Shown: piece after piece, positions 36,069 through 45,553 of the stretch
Layout of the letters: each line of letters begins with the position of its first letter
Numbering within the stretch: the first letter of the stretch is position 1
Origin: DASTCZ01 sp963704455
Lineage (GTDB): Bacteria > Acidobacteriota > Terriglobia > Acidiferrales > UBA7541
Length of the DNA stretch: 64,000 nucleotides
Assembly (NCBI GenBank): GCA_963704455.1
Contig: OY969905.1
Span: 2,170,001 to 2,234,000 of the forward strand
Direction of reading: 5' to 3'
The notes under the pieces: model-generated
Database searches by the model: none
Told to the model about the DNA's origin: nothing
Seen by the model: the letters and a program-made list of their open reading frames with translations, nothing else
Made by a program: the position numbers and the translations under genes

Positions 36069-36959
36069 TCAGTCTCTAACGGCGGATATTACGCGGACGA
36101 TTCCGGCGAGGTCTTGCTTTGCGCTGACGCGAGTCCAGCCGCGCGCGGCATCGAGCAGATCGCCGACAGCTTCAAATTGATTGATGCCGAGTTCGAGAAT
36201 GAGCAGTCCGCCGGGCGCGAGTCTTGCGGCTGCTTGCGCGATGAGCGGCGGATATAGCGCCATGCCGTCCTCTCCTGCGAAAAGGGCGTCGTGCGGCTCG
36301 TGATCGCGAACTTCTCTGGGCAATGATTCGCTTTCCCGCGTGCCAATGTAGGGCGGATTGCTTACGATGAGATCGAATTGCGCCGGCTCGGCGACACCTT
36401 CGAGCAAATTGCATTCAACGAATGAGACGCGATCCTCGACTCCATGGCGTGCGGCGTTGCGTCGCGCGATTTCGAGCGCCGCGCCGGATACGTCGGTCGC
36501 GTGAATTGTTGCGGAAGGAAGCTCTTTCGCAAGCGCAACGGCGATGCAGCCGGAGCCGGTACCGACGTCGGCAACTCGGAGAGGTTTGTTGCGCCGCGCG
36601 CCGCCCAATCTTTCGAGCGCGGCTTCAACGACGTGCTCGGTTTCCGGGCGCGGAATCAAAACATCTGGCGTTACCTGGAATTCAAGGCCCCAGAATTCCT
36701 GCTTGCCGGTGAGATACTGCGTGGGCACGCCCGCGGCGCAGCGTTCGATTAGCGCGAGGAATTGCGCGCGCTGCTCAGCGGATAGTAAATGCTCGGGATG
36801 CGCGTAAAGAAATGTGCGGTCGCATCCGGCGGCATGCATCAGAAGCAGCTCCGCTGCGAATGTGGCCGAAGGAACCGCGGCTGCGGCGAGACGCGCGGCG
36901 CCTTCGAGTAGCGCGTCGCGCAACTGCAGTGCTTTCAATCCGGGCGTGGCATGCGGCAT
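36069..36959 (-). CDS. prmC: Release-factor glutamine N5-methyltransferase
   Basis: A 296-residue methyltransferase that methylates the GGQ glutamine of release factors. The N-terminal helical domain contains LLMHAAGCDRTFLYAHPE, and the SAM site has VADVGTGSGCIAVALA followed by the catalytic NPPY (SNPPYIGTRE). It lies 13 bases downstream of prfA, the gene for its substrate, an arrangement seen in many bacteria. Confidence 0.94.
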   Translation of the reverse strand: MPHATPGLKALQLRDALLEGAARLAAAAVPSATFAAELLLMHAAGCDRTFLYAHPEHLLSAEQRAQFLALIERCAAGVPTQYLTGKQEFWGLEFQVTPDVLIPRPETEHVVEAALERLGGARRNKPLRVADVGTGSGCIAVALAKELPSATIHATDVSGAALEIARRNAARHGVEDRVSFVECNLLEGVAEPAQFDLIVSNPPYIGTRESESLPREVRDHEPHDALFAGEDGMALYPPLIAQAAARLAPGGLLILELGINQFEAVGDLLDAARGWTRVSAKQDLAGIVRVISAVRD

Positions 36960-36972
36960 CGCGCGCTTCCTC

Positions 36973-38064
36973 TTACGCTTCCACCAGCTCCTGCTTCAAT
37001 CGCTCCGCCTGAAAGTGAGTGACCAGCGCGTCCACGAGCGCGCCAAGCTTCCCGTCCATTACTTCCGTGAGTTGGTGGAGTGTCATGCCGATGCGGTGAT
37101 CGGTGACGCGGTTCTGCGGAAAATTATAGGTGCGGATTTTTTCCGAGCGGTCCCCGGAGCCGATCTGCCCGCGGCGCTCGGCGGCGATCTGTTCGTGCTG
37201 CTTGGATTGCTCCAACTCGTAGAGCCGCGTGCGGAGAACGCGCATGGCCTTCGCGCGATTCTTGATCTGCGATTTTTCATCCTGCTGCGAAACGACCAGG
37301 CCCGTCGGCAAATGCGTGATGCGCACCGCGGAGTAGGTCGTGTTCACCGATTGTCCGCCGGGGCCCGAGGAGCAGAATGTGTCGACGCGGATGTCTTTCG
37401 CTTCGATCTTGATGTCAATGTCGTCGGCTTCGGGAAGCACGGCCACGGTGGCCGCGGAGGTGTGGATGCGCCCCTGCTGCTCGGTGGCGGGCACGCGCTG
37501 TACGCGGTGCACTCCGCTTTCGTATTTCAGCTTGGAGTAAACCTTTTGCCCCGAAATCGCCGCGGTGATATCTTTCAGGCCACCAAGCGAAGTGGGCGAA
37601 CTCTCAAGCACTTCGACTTTCCACCTCTGCGCTTCGGCATAGCGCGAATACATCCGGAAAAGTTCACCGGCAAAAAGCGCCGCCTCTTCCCCGCCCGTGC
37701 CCGCGCGGATTTCGACGATGACGTTTTTATCGTCGTTCGGATCTTTCGGCAACAGAAGCATTTTCAGATCGTTTTCAACCTCTTCCATGTGCGGTGCGAG
37801 TTGTTTTTCTTCGTCGTGCGCCATTTGGCGCATTTCGGCATCTTCGGAGTCGGACGCCATCTGTTTTGCTTCTCGCAACGCCTGGTCAATCTTCTTCCAC
37901 TCGCGGTACTTCTTTACGATTTCGCTCATCTCCGAATGCATTTTGGCGAGCTTCTGGATGCGCGCGGAATCGGCAAGCACCTCCGGCGAGGAAAGTTGCG
38001 CGGTCATCTCTTCGTATCGCGATTCCACCTGATTCAATTTTTCAAATAGCGTCAGTGGAGCCAT
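36973..38064 (-). CDS. prfA: Peptide chain release factor 1
   Basis: A 363-residue class I release factor. The catalytic GGQ lies in SSGPGGQSVNTTYSAVRITHLPTG, and the stop-codon reading PxT-type motif appears as QRVPATEQQGRIHTS, which is the RF1 (UAA/UAG) form. Helical N-terminus and the C-terminal NFPQNRVTDHRI block are normal. It heads the prfA-prmC-dinB run. Confidence 0.96.
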   Translation of the reverse strand: MAPLTLFEKLNQVESRYEEMTAQLSSPEVLADSARIQKLAKMHSEMSEIVKKYREWKKIDQALREAKQMASDSEDAEMRQMAHDEEKQLAPHMEEVENDLKMLLLPKDPNDDKNVIVEIRAGTGGEEAALFAGELFRMYSRYAEAQRWKVEVLESSPTSLGGLKDITAAISGQKVYSKLKYESGVHRVQRVPATEQQGRIHTSAATVAVLPEADDIDIKIEAKDIRVDTFCSSGPGGQSVNTTYSAVRITHLPTGLVVSQQDEKSQIKNRAKAMRVLRTRLYELEQSKQHEQIAAERRGQIGSGDRSEKIRTYNFPQNRVTDHRIGMTLHQLTEVMDGKLGALVDALVTHFQAERLKQELVEA

Positions 38065-38137
38065 GGCTCGGTTCTCCCGCGGGAACGAAACAATTCACTA
38101 AACAACAGAAAGAAGAAACACCCTGGTAGAGGACTGA

Positions 38138-38157
38138 GCGCCCTTTGCAAAGGGCGC
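38138..38157. other. 20-bp perfect palindrome upstream of prfA
   Basis: GCGCCCTTTG followed at once by its reverse complement CAAAGGGCGC, 74 bases before the prfA start. No T-run on either side, so it is not a normal terminator. It could be an operator half-site pair or a 5' leader hairpin. Confidence 0.4.
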
Positions 38158-38250
38158 CGGGAAGGAAAAACCTAATAGAACGATGAAAACATTCGCGCCA
38201 ATCCTAGATTCAGAATAGTCCCCTGTTCGATTCAAGTCAAACGGGTCAAG

Positions 38251-38739
38251 TCAAGCTGCCTTATTTTGCAGCGGGTACTCGCGCGTAAACGCGCGGTTGA
38301 CCGCGAAGAGCACGAGCGCGGTAAGCGCACCCGCAGCTAATGCTTGCCAGATGCCTCCATGTAGGGAATCCGCTGCTTGGCTGAATACATACTTGCCGAG
38401 CGGCTCGATGCGCGTCCCGCCTGCAACTCGATTGAATGCCACGCCAAGCAAACTCAGCGCATACAGCACCAGCAAAAAGACACCGGCTCCTCCGACGGCC
38501 CAGTGCCACGCTTCCGTCCATTTGAGCGGCGAGGCCAGGCGGCGCAAGGCAAACGCCGCGAGCAGTTGCGCGGCGCAGCCGAAAATCGTCTCCAGGAAAA
38601 AAGCGAAGAGAAAGCTGCTCGCAAGATCCCTGACGCCGCCTTGATTCGCGCGGCCAATAATAAATTGCGCGAGCGTGAAGAAAAAACTGCCGCACACGAC
38701 CGCGGCCAAATAGTAGGCGAGGCTTCCCGTGCGAGTCAT
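38251..38739 (-). CDS. Hypothetical four-helix membrane protein
   Basis: A 162-residue protein not recognised. Four hydrophobic segments at about 8-28, 40-62, 78-100 and 130-150; the ends are charged. A single charged loop RVAGGTRIEPLGKY faces one side. It starts 7 bases after the ThyX-like gene stop, so it may be co-transcribed with it. No conserved catalytic motif. Confidence 0.6.
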   Translation of the reverse strand: MTRTGSLAYYLAAVVCGSFFFTLAQFIIGRANQGGVRDLASSFLFAFFLETIFGCAAQLLAAFALRRLASPLKWTEAWHWAVGGAGVFLLVLYALSLLGVAFNRVAGGTRIEPLGKYVFSQAADSLHGGIWQALAAGALTALVLFAVNRAFTREYPLQNKAA

Positions 38740-38746
38740 GCGCGCC

Positions 38747-40351
38747 TCAAATCCTCCGCACGATGCCCGGGAATTTCTCCCACACCTTCACACCGCAGAA
38801 ATGCGAGCCTTCCGTGCAGATGGGCGTTGCGATCCCGGAGCGGAGATGGCACGGCGGCCCGATGTATTTCGCAAGTTCCGGCGCGGCGGCGTCCAATTGT
38901 TGCAACTCATCCATCGAAGCGTTGTAAATCTCTTCCTGAGCGTTGAAGCAGGTGCGCATGGTCCATTTGTGCAGTAGGTGCAGCAGTGATCCAGTTTCGA
39001 TCAAGCGAATGGCTTTCGCGTTCGGCAGCAGATAGAGCGCGGCTTCGCGCGGTGCGCCGCGGTCGAGCAATTCATTTTTCGCATTCCATGCATCGGCCAT
39101 CGCATGCGCAAACACTTCCTTCGCGCGCGCGTTCCCGGCGATCAGCATTGGCGTTATGAAATCCGGCTCGCGCGTATCCGCGAGCGTTAGCAGCGGTCGC
39201 GACCCGGGCACCATGCGGTGACGCTGGTCCTGGCTATCGGCCGTGTGGCTGATCTTTTTGGCGAATGTGAATGTCGCATGTTGCAGCGCACGCATCATGG
39301 GCGCATGGACTCCAATGTTGAGCGTTTCGAGCCGATACGCATTCCGCGCCGGGTCCAGCAGCCGCGCAATCGCTTCTTCGTCGGAACATTCGGCCACCGT
39401 GAGCCCGACAACGGCGCGGTATGCATCGGCCAGCACATATTTCGCTCGATGCGACCAGTCAATGAGCCGCGACACGCGCCCGGCAAGCTCCTTGTCAAAT
39501 TCACGCGCAAATGCTTCGCCGTTATTTCCCGAGACGGTCGCGTGGGTTGCGCCAACTTGTTCCCATTCCAGAAGCGATTCGAGCGGTTCATTGTCAAAAC
39601 GGTCGAAGAATTGCGGATCGAGTTCGCGGACGCGCGCGACCATCTCGCCCACAACGGCGCGCGACTCCGCCGGCGTATCCGACGCAATCTGCATCCGCCA
39701 CAAGCGGTGGAGCACGATGCCCGAAAGGGTGTGCACCATCGTGGTGGCCGCCGCCACAGGCAAAACGTAGCGGGCGACTTCGATGGCGCGCTTCTCGGCT
39801 TGCCTCTCTACCTTTTGGACGCGGCGCGGGTGCGAAAGTTTTCCGACGTGCCAGATGTCGCCAAGAATTTCACGCGCTTCGGGATGCAGAATCGCGGTCA
39901 ACTCGCGGTAGTAATCCCAAGCGCGCGCGATGGCGCGCGCGTAAATTGCGCGCTCGGCGGCGCCGAAGCCGGGCCCCGCGGACGGGATGTATGCCACAGC
40001 GCGGTCGAGGCGCACGTAGCGTTGGCTCTGCTGCTCCGAGTTATAAAACGGATGCGCGTGCAGAAATGACCAGACGAATTGGCGGCTGACGTTTTCCAGC
40101 CCGAATTCAAAATGGGCGTGCTGGTAAACCGTGTGATGGCCAGAGTAAAACGTCGCCGCGCCGATGGTCAGGCGCTGCTTGTCAGTGATCTCTTCCGGAT
40201 TGATGAGCTTTGGCGCGTAGCACGTGCGCGCGGCGGCGATGGCGGAATCGTATGCGTGTGCGAAAGCGTTGCGCAAAGTTACGCGCGGCGCGGCCGCTTC
40301 GACAGCTACGCCTCCAGCGCTTTCGTCATGTGGAAGAGGTTGCGTGGCCAT
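38747..40351 (-). CDS. Two-domain ThyX-like (FAD-dependent thymidylate synthase family) protein
   Basis: A 534-residue protein made of two ThyX-like halves. In the first half a degenerate ThyX block reads HPFYNSEQQSQRYV (residues about 100-113), keeping the S-x-R-Y end but not the RHR that starts the classical RHRX7S motif. In the second half HTADSQDQRHRM carries the RHR. ThyX makes dTMP with FAD and methylene-THF and works as a tetramer of about 220-residue subunits. Whether this fused form is an active synthase or a relative with another role cannot be said. No thyA seen in the window. Start at 40351, 82 bases after rpmE. Confidence 0.75.
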   Translation of the reverse strand: MATQPLPHDESAGGVAVEAAAPRVTLRNAFAHAYDSAIAAARTCYAPKLINPEEITDKQRLTIGAATFYSGHHTVYQHAHFEFGLENVSRQFVWSFLHAHPFYNSEQQSQRYVRLDRAVAYIPSAGPGFGAAERAIYARAIARAWDYYRELTAILHPEAREILGDIWHVGKLSHPRRVQKVERQAEKRAIEVARYVLPVAAATTMVHTLSGIVLHRLWRMQIASDTPAESRAVVGEMVARVRELDPQFFDRFDNEPLESLLEWEQVGATHATVSGNNGEAFAREFDKELAGRVSRLIDWSHRAKYVLADAYRAVVGLTVAECSDEEAIARLLDPARNAYRLETLNIGVHAPMMRALQHATFTFAKKISHTADSQDQRHRMVPGSRPLLTLADTREPDFITPMLIAGNARAKEVFAHAMADAWNAKNELLDRGAPREAALYLLPNAKAIRLIETGSLLHLLHKWTMRTCFNAQEEIYNASMDELQQLDAAAPELAKYIGPPCHLRSGIATPICTEGSHFCGVKVWEKFPGIVRRI

Positions 40352-40433
40352 CGCTCGCGGGCATTCTACACCGCTTTCAAAATGTGGGCGCGGCCTGTGC
40401 GACCGTCGCACATTGAGAGCAGCGGGTTGTGCG

Positions 40434-40673
40434 CTACTTCTTTGCGGCTTCGGCGGGCTTCGCGGGTTCGTTTTTGGCGTATTTGCGGTTGAAACGCTCG
40501 ATGCGCCCGGCCGTATCCAGCAGCTTTTGCTTGCCGGTGAAGAACGGGTGGCAGTTCGAGCAGATTTCGACCCTCAGCATGTCGCCCTTAATGGTCGAGC
40601 GAGTCTTAAAGGTGTGCCCGCAGGCGCAATGTACGAGAACTTCGTGGTAATCGGGATGGATGCCGGTTTTCAT
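40434..40673 (-). CDS. rpmE: Ribosomal protein L31 (zinc-binding form)
   Basis: A 79-residue L31 protein. It starts MKTGIHPDYHEV and has the zinc pairs in VHCACGHTF and EICSNCHPFFTGKQK, so it is the C+ form used in zinc-replete cells. The tail is Lys/Ala/Pro-rich. The frame extends 16 codons upstream but L31 proteins begin at this Met. A longer-than-usual tail of about 10 residues is present. Confidence 0.95.
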   Translation of the reverse strand: MKTGIHPDYHEVLVHCACGHTFKTRSTIKGDMLRVEICSNCHPFFTGKQKLLDTAGRIERFNRKYAKNEPAKPAEAAKK

Positions 40674-40881
40674 GATTGCCTTCCTCGCGGCCGGTCTGCG
40701 CGGCGGGGGTTGGGACTCCACAGCCGTGTCGCTAAGCCACGGACAGCGATTAGATTACGCGAATCGCGCCGTGGATGCAAAAGCTCGGGGGATGGGGGCA
40801 GCCAAACCCTTCGTATGTAAATCCGCGATTCGAGAAAAAAAGACTTGACAACAATTAGCTTTCTATGCCAGAGTACGTGCA

Positions 40882-41229
40882 ATGCAAGATAAAGTGACAT
40901 TGCAAGTAAACGACTGGAAGTCCCAGCTCAAGAAGGGCGCCCTGGAATTTGCCGTCCTGGCCCTGTTGAACGCGAATCGTTCCTACGGCCTCGAGCTGCT
41001 CGACCGCCTCAATGAACTCGAACTAGAGGTCAGCGACGGCAGCATCTATCCCCTGCTGTCCCGGCTCCGCAACGAAAAAAAGGTCTCAACGGAATGGGTC
41101 GACGAGGGTCAAGGTCATGCGCATAAGTATTACACCCTCACACCGCATGGCGAACGCATCTTGCGCGGCATGCTCGCCGCGTGGTCGGACTACGCGGCCG
41201 CAATCAACCGCCTGGCCGGAAAGGTTTAG
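40882..41229 (+). CDS. PadR-family transcriptional regulator
   Basis: A 115-residue PadR protein. The winged-helix reads KKGALEFAVLALLNANRSYGLELLDRLNELELEVSDGSIYPLLSRLRNEKKV, and the YYTLTPHGERIL wing and C-terminal dimer helix follow. Family members usually repress adjacent membrane-stress or efflux genes. It is first in a run of four forward-strand genes (HAAS domain, CPBP protease, ADOP permease). A TTGACA box lies at 40845-40850 but no -10 at normal distance. Confidence 0.88.
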   Translation: MQDKVTLQVNDWKSQLKKGALEFAVLALLNANRSYGLELLDRLNELELEVSDGSIYPLLSRLRNEKKVSTEWVDEGQGHAHKYYTLTPHGERILRGMLAAWSDYAAAINRLAGKV

Positions 41230-41233
41230 GAAA

Positions 41234-41809
41234 GTGAATAGTCCATCAACCAAAGAAGTCGACGACTTCCTGCGCCGCTTCCGGCGTGGGCTCACAACTC
41301 TTCCCTCCGACATCCGGGAGGACTTGGTGAGTGAGGTGCGCTCGCACATCGAGGAGCGCCTCTCGCAAGGCAAATTGGACCTCGCAAGCGCATTCGGCTC
41401 CCCGGAGGAATACGCTTCTCGTTTCGTAAACGAAGAAGCTCTCCGGAGTGCGGTGGCGGGAGGGAGACCTTGGCAACTGATTGGGGTGCTGTTGGGCAGG
41501 GTGCGCGCAACGGCCCAAGTCGTTTTCGTCATCCTGCCTTTGGGGGTGATCGAAATCATGGGTTTGGTCCTCGCGGCGGCTGGAGTGTGTAAGCCGTTTA
41601 GCCCCGGCCACATTGGCCTTTTTCTGCGGGCGAACGGAGCCTTCGGCTTGTTGGGCTATATCAGCGACCCGGGGTCGATGCACGAAGTGCTCGGCTACGC
41701 GGCAATGCCGATCTTCATTTTTGGGGGCCTTCTGCTGTTCTGGGCCAGCCACCGGTTGCTCTTAGGCGTGGCGCGTGGTGAGTTGGGCCGCATTCGGCTC
41801 AAGCGATAG
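41234..41809 (+). CDS. HAAS-domain (DUF1700-like) membrane protein
   Basis: A 191-residue protein from the GTG at 41234, four bases after the PadR stop. The N-terminal segment DDFLRRFRRGLTTLPSDIREDLVSEVRSHIEERL (about residues 9-42) and LASAFGSPEEYASRF match the HAAS domain that accompanies PadR regulators. Two or three membrane helices follow (about 65-85, 90-110, 130-150). Presumed to sense membrane state and to act with PadR. A longer upstream frame belongs to the shadow of padR. Confidence 0.75.
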   Translation: MNSPSTKEVDDFLRRFRRGLTTLPSDIREDLVSEVRSHIEERLSQGKLDLASAFGSPEEYASRFVNEEALRSAVAGGRPWQLIGVLLGRVRATAQVVFVILPLGVIEIMGLVLAAAGVCKPFSPGHIGLFLRANGAFGLLGYISDPGSMHEVLGYAAMPIFIFGGLLLFWASHRLLLGVARGELGRIRLKR

Positions 41810-41838
41810 TTCTTTATGATCAGGAAGGAATCTCGAAT

Positions 41839-42747
41839 ATGAAAACCAAGACCCTCATCTTATTCCTAGTCCTCACCTTCTCCATCGGATGGCTTTTTCA
41901 AGGCCTCGCAATCGCAGGGGGCGTCACGCAAAAAGGGAGCATATGGTTGATGGCTGCCATGTGGGCTCCGATCCTGGCCGCCCTGCTTGCCGGCGCGGAA
42001 ACGCGGCGGTCCGTGTGGACGCGCATACGGCAGACCGGATGGAAACTATGGCCAGTTGCGCTCCTCGTCGGATTCTCCTTTTGCATCATTCAACAACTCT
42101 TGCTCCTGGCTGGGCGCCAAGGGCGCTGGAATGACGATTTCTTCCGTCTCAGCGGAAATGGCCAAAGCATTGATTCAATCCATCACGTCGCCACGCTGCT
42201 GGGCACTGGACATCAGACCTTCGGTTTTTTTGCGCTCAACCTCTTCCTAACGATAAGCCTCGCCTCAGTGATCCTGATGTTCACAGGAGGTATCGGTGAG
42301 GAAGGCGGCTGGCGAGGCGTCCTCCAGCCTGAAATGGAACGCCGCTGGGGCCCTTTCAAAGGCACTCTCTTGGTAGGACTGGTCTGGGGATACTGGCACT
42401 TGCCGGTGAATTTGGCAGCCTACAACGGTGCGCGACATCCGATTTTGCAGGCTCTACTGCTCTTCCAGGTCGGCACGATCGCGATGAGCTTCGCATTGGC
42501 GTGGCTGGTGCGGTGGAGCGGCAGCGTTTGGCCTGCCGCGCTCGCTCATGCGGCCAACAACGTTTTGCAATCCGGCACACTGATCGTGCCGGGCAACTGG
42601 GGAGCGGATCAGGTAACGGGTGTACTCGCTTCGGTCTTGGTTGGCGTTGCCTGCGCTTGGCTGCTCATTCGCCGCAATTCTCGCATGAGCGGGATCATAG
42701 GAAGCACCGCCAAAGAGCGCTCAACTGGCCTGCCGAACAACGCATGA
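41839..42747 (+). CDS. CPBP-family intramembrane metalloprotease
   Basis: A 302-residue polytopic protein. The CAAX/CPBP (abi) motifs are present: EEGGWRGVL (EExxxR), then FKGTLLVGLVWGYWHLP with the FxxxH-type histidine, and HAANNVL as the third motif. About eight helices. Relatives cleave prenylated or membrane proteins, or simply confer immunity in bacteriocin clusters. It sits between the HAAS gene and an ADOP permease, in the same direction. Confidence 0.85.
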   Translation: MKTKTLILFLVLTFSIGWLFQGLAIAGGVTQKGSIWLMAAMWAPILAALLAGAETRRSVWTRIRQTGWKLWPVALLVGFSFCIIQQLLLLAGRQGRWNDDFFRLSGNGQSIDSIHHVATLLGTGHQTFGFFALNLFLTISLASVILMFTGGIGEEGGWRGVLQPEMERRWGPFKGTLLVGLVWGYWHLPVNLAAYNGARHPILQALLLFQVGTIAMSFALAWLVRWSGSVWPAALAHAANNVLQSGTLIVPGNWGADQVTGVLASVLVGVACAWLLIRRNSRMSGIIGSTAKERSTGLPNNA

Positions 42748-42900
42748 GGCTCTGTCCCATAATTGGATGAAGGACGTAATTCTCTCGGGCCTTTCCTCGC
42801 GGTCCCAGATCTTCCACGGCGAAATTCTCCGGTTCAGAAAGCCTCTTCCGGGGGAACCCTTTTGATGTATTGAACGTATAGGAATGCAGAGGCAAAACAC

Positions 42901-45366
42901 ATGGGATCACTATGGCAGGACCTTTGGTACGGCGCGCGCATGCTGCGCAAGCATCCGGGCTTTACCGCAATTGCGATATTGACGCTGGCCCTCGGCATCG
43001 GAGCCAATACGGCGATCTTCAGCATTGTGGACTGGATCCTGCTGCGGCCACTGGCAATCAGCCAGCCGGAACGCATGACATTTCTGACCATTCAGCAGAA
43101 GGGGCGCAACAGCAACGGCTTCTCATTCCCGGATTTTGCCGACATTCAAAAGCAAACCACTGCCTCGTTTTCCGACGTCGCGGCATTTGATATTGGACAG
43201 GATGGGTTGACGGCGGACGGCAAGACCGAGCCGGTCACGACCGCCTACGTTTCAGGCAATTTTTTCCAGATGATGGGGATTCGTCCCTTGATGGGACGAT
43301 TCTTATTGCCTTCGGAGGGCGCGGTTGCAGGCGCCGATCCCTTCCTGGTGCTGAGCTATTCATCGTGGGTGACGCGATTTGGCGGCGACCCGTCGGTGAT
43401 TGGAAAGAGCGTGGCCGTAAACGGACGCCACATGACGGTTATAGGCGTTGCGCCCAAGGGATTTCAGGGGCCAAGCGTGGGGCTTGATTTCCAGGCTTAT
43501 TTGCCGGTGAGCATGCAAACACAAACGCTGGAAGGTGGCCGGCCCGCGGATTTCATGACCAATCGCGAAACGCGCAGCATGTTGTTGTTCGCGCGATTGA
43601 AAGACGGCGTATCGCTCGAGCAAGCTGGGGCGGAACTGAAAGTTGTTTCGCAGCGTCTTGCCCAGGAATATCCGAAGACCAACGAGGGAATGGTCTTGCA
43701 TGTTTGGCGGCTGACACCCGCGGGGCCAAACTCGAATCCCGCGAACAGTCCGATCGCCACGCTGGGTGCGCTGTTTCTTGGATTGGCGTTCCTTGTGCTG
43801 GTGCTGGCGTGCTTGAACGTTGCAAACATGTTGCTAGTTCGGGCCGCAGCCAGAGGACGGGAGATGGCAGTACGCGCGGCGCTGGGTGCTGGGCGTGGCC
43901 GGCTGATTCGCCAATTGTTGGCGGAAAGTTTGCTGCTTGCCGGACTGGGATGCGTTGCAGGTATTGGGGTTGGATTGGCCGCGAGCCGCGCGATGAGTTC
44001 CATTAATTTGGGATCATCGTTTCATTTCGTGATGGATTTTCATTTTGATTGGCGCGTGTTTACATTCGCGTTTGGCATAGCGCTGCTCACGGGAATCCTG
44101 GCAGGCATCGTTCCGGCACTGCGCGCATCGCGCACGGATCTGAGCACAATGCTGCACGATGGCGAACGATCCATGACGCGCCGGCGGCAGCGGATGCGTA
44201 GCGCGCTGGTTGTAGCGCAGGTGGCAGGATCGCTCGCGCTGTTGGTTGTAGCGGGATTATTCACGCGAAGTTTGGGAAATGTGCACTTTGCGGACCTCGG
44301 ATTTGATCCCCAGCACGTAATGAATTTCACGATGGACCCGCACGCAGTTGGTTACAGCGAAGCGCAAAGCCGGGAGTTTTACCAGCAATTGCTGGCACGC
44401 GTAAGCGCGGTTCCCGGCGTGCAGTCCGCCGCGCTGGCCGCCACGGTTCCGATGGGCGAAGTGGAACTGGGAGGATCCATCGAAATTGAAGGGCGTCCGG
44501 TGTCCAGCGGACAACAGCATGATTCGGCCAGCGACAATTTCGTTTCTCCTCAATACTTCGACGTGATGCGCATTCCAGTTTTGCGCGGGCGCGGGATAAC
44601 CGATGGCGACAAGCAGAATACGCAGCGCATCGCGGTAATCAACGAAACAATGGCGCAACGATATTGGCCCAAGGAAGATCCGATCGGCCGGCGGTTCACA
44701 GTGCTGGGGGCGCCAAAGGAGACGCTCGAAGTTGTGGGCGTCGTGAAGGACAGCAAGACCGGCGCATTGACCGAGGCGCCCGAACCATTTTTCTATGCGC
44801 CCATGACGCAACATGATTCTTCGCTGGCTACGCTGCAAGTTCGCGCGGCGGGTTCCGCGGAGTCCGTCGTACAGGACACCGAACGGACCATTCAGGCGAT
44901 TGAGCCGACAATGCCGGTCTATGCGGTGCAGACGATGTCTGAAGCGATGAAGGGCGTGGGCGGCCTATTCCTGTTTAAGGCTGGCGCGGTTCTGGCCGCA
45001 TCGCTGGGGATGTTGGGGCTGGTTCTGGCAACCGTAGGCGTCTATGGCGTGGTTTCGTATACAGCGGCGCAACGCACACGCGAAATCGGAATTCGGATGG
45101 CGCTTGGCGCGCGGCCCGCTGAAGTGCTCCGCATGGTATGCAGGCAGGGGATGGTCATCATCGGCGCGGGCCTGGTAATTGGATTGGCGGCGGCGCTGGC
45201 GATTGGCCGCGTGGTGGGCAGCTTCCTGATTGGCATCGGCGGATCCGATCCGGTCACTTACTTCACAGTGACATTGGTGCTGACGCTCATCGGAGTCACG
45301 GCGTGTTATTTGCCCGCGCGGCGCGCCGCGATGGTTGATCCGATGGTTGCGCTGCGGCATGAGTGA
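42901..45366 (+). CDS. ADOP-family ABC permease
   Basis: An 821-residue permease that begins directly with the family segment DLWYGARMLRKHPGFTAIAILTLALGIGANTA (residues 7-38), lacking the extra N-terminal domain of the copy at 7226. Two MacB_PCD/FtsX repeats follow and the end is the typical PARRAAMVDPMVALRHE. No ATPase gene is adjacent. The PadR-HAAS-CPBP-ADOP order resembles the PadR-ADOP pairs common in Acidobacteriota. Confidence 0.88.
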   Translation: MGSLWQDLWYGARMLRKHPGFTAIAILTLALGIGANTAIFSIVDWILLRPLAISQPERMTFLTIQQKGRNSNGFSFPDFADIQKQTTASFSDVAAFDIGQDGLTADGKTEPVTTAYVSGNFFQMMGIRPLMGRFLLPSEGAVAGADPFLVLSYSSWVTRFGGDPSVIGKSVAVNGRHMTVIGVAPKGFQGPSVGLDFQAYLPVSMQTQTLEGGRPADFMTNRETRSMLLFARLKDGVSLEQAGAELKVVSQRLAQEYPKTNEGMVLHVWRLTPAGPNSNPANSPIATLGALFLGLAFLVLVLACLNVANMLLVRAAARGREMAVRAALGAGRGRLIRQLLAESLLLAGLGCVAGIGVGLAASRAMSSINLGSSFHFVMDFHFDWRVFTFAFGIALLTGILAGIVPALRASRTDLSTMLHDGERSMTRRRQRMRSALVVAQVAGSLALLVVAGLFTRSLGNVHFADLGFDPQHVMNFTMDPHAVGYSEAQSREFYQQLLARVSAVPGVQSAALAATVPMGEVELGGSIEIEGRPVSSGQQHDSASDNFVSPQYFDVMRIPVLRGRGITDGDKQNTQRIAVINETMAQRYWPKEDPIGRRFTVLGAPKETLEVVGVVKDSKTGALTEAPEPFFYAPMTQHDSSLATLQVRAAGSAESVVQDTERTIQAIEPTMPVYAVQTMSEAMKGVGGLFLFKAGAVLAASLGMLGLVLATVGVYGVVSYTAAQRTREIGIRMALGARPAEVLRMVCRQGMVIIGAGLVIGLAAALAIGRVVGSFLIGIGGSDPVTYFTVTLVLTLIGVTACYLPARRAAMVDPMVALRHE

Positions 45367-45553
45367 TGACTGACCCTGGTATCCTATCAGGGGTTCCAAC
45401 GAAACCCCTCGAAAGGCCGCCCGACCAAGAGCTGCCGCTTCGTTGCAAGCAGAGCTGGTCCCGTTTAGATAATTTATCGTCCGCGGAGTTAAGACAGGAA
45501 GACCGAATTACACGGTGGCATTACTGTCATTTCAAATTCTTGGAGCACAATCA

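Noticed and set aside
40845..40870. Sigma-70 promoter of padR (TTGACA with TATGCC)
   Set aside because: The -35 is perfect but the only -10-like box is 13 bases away, too near.
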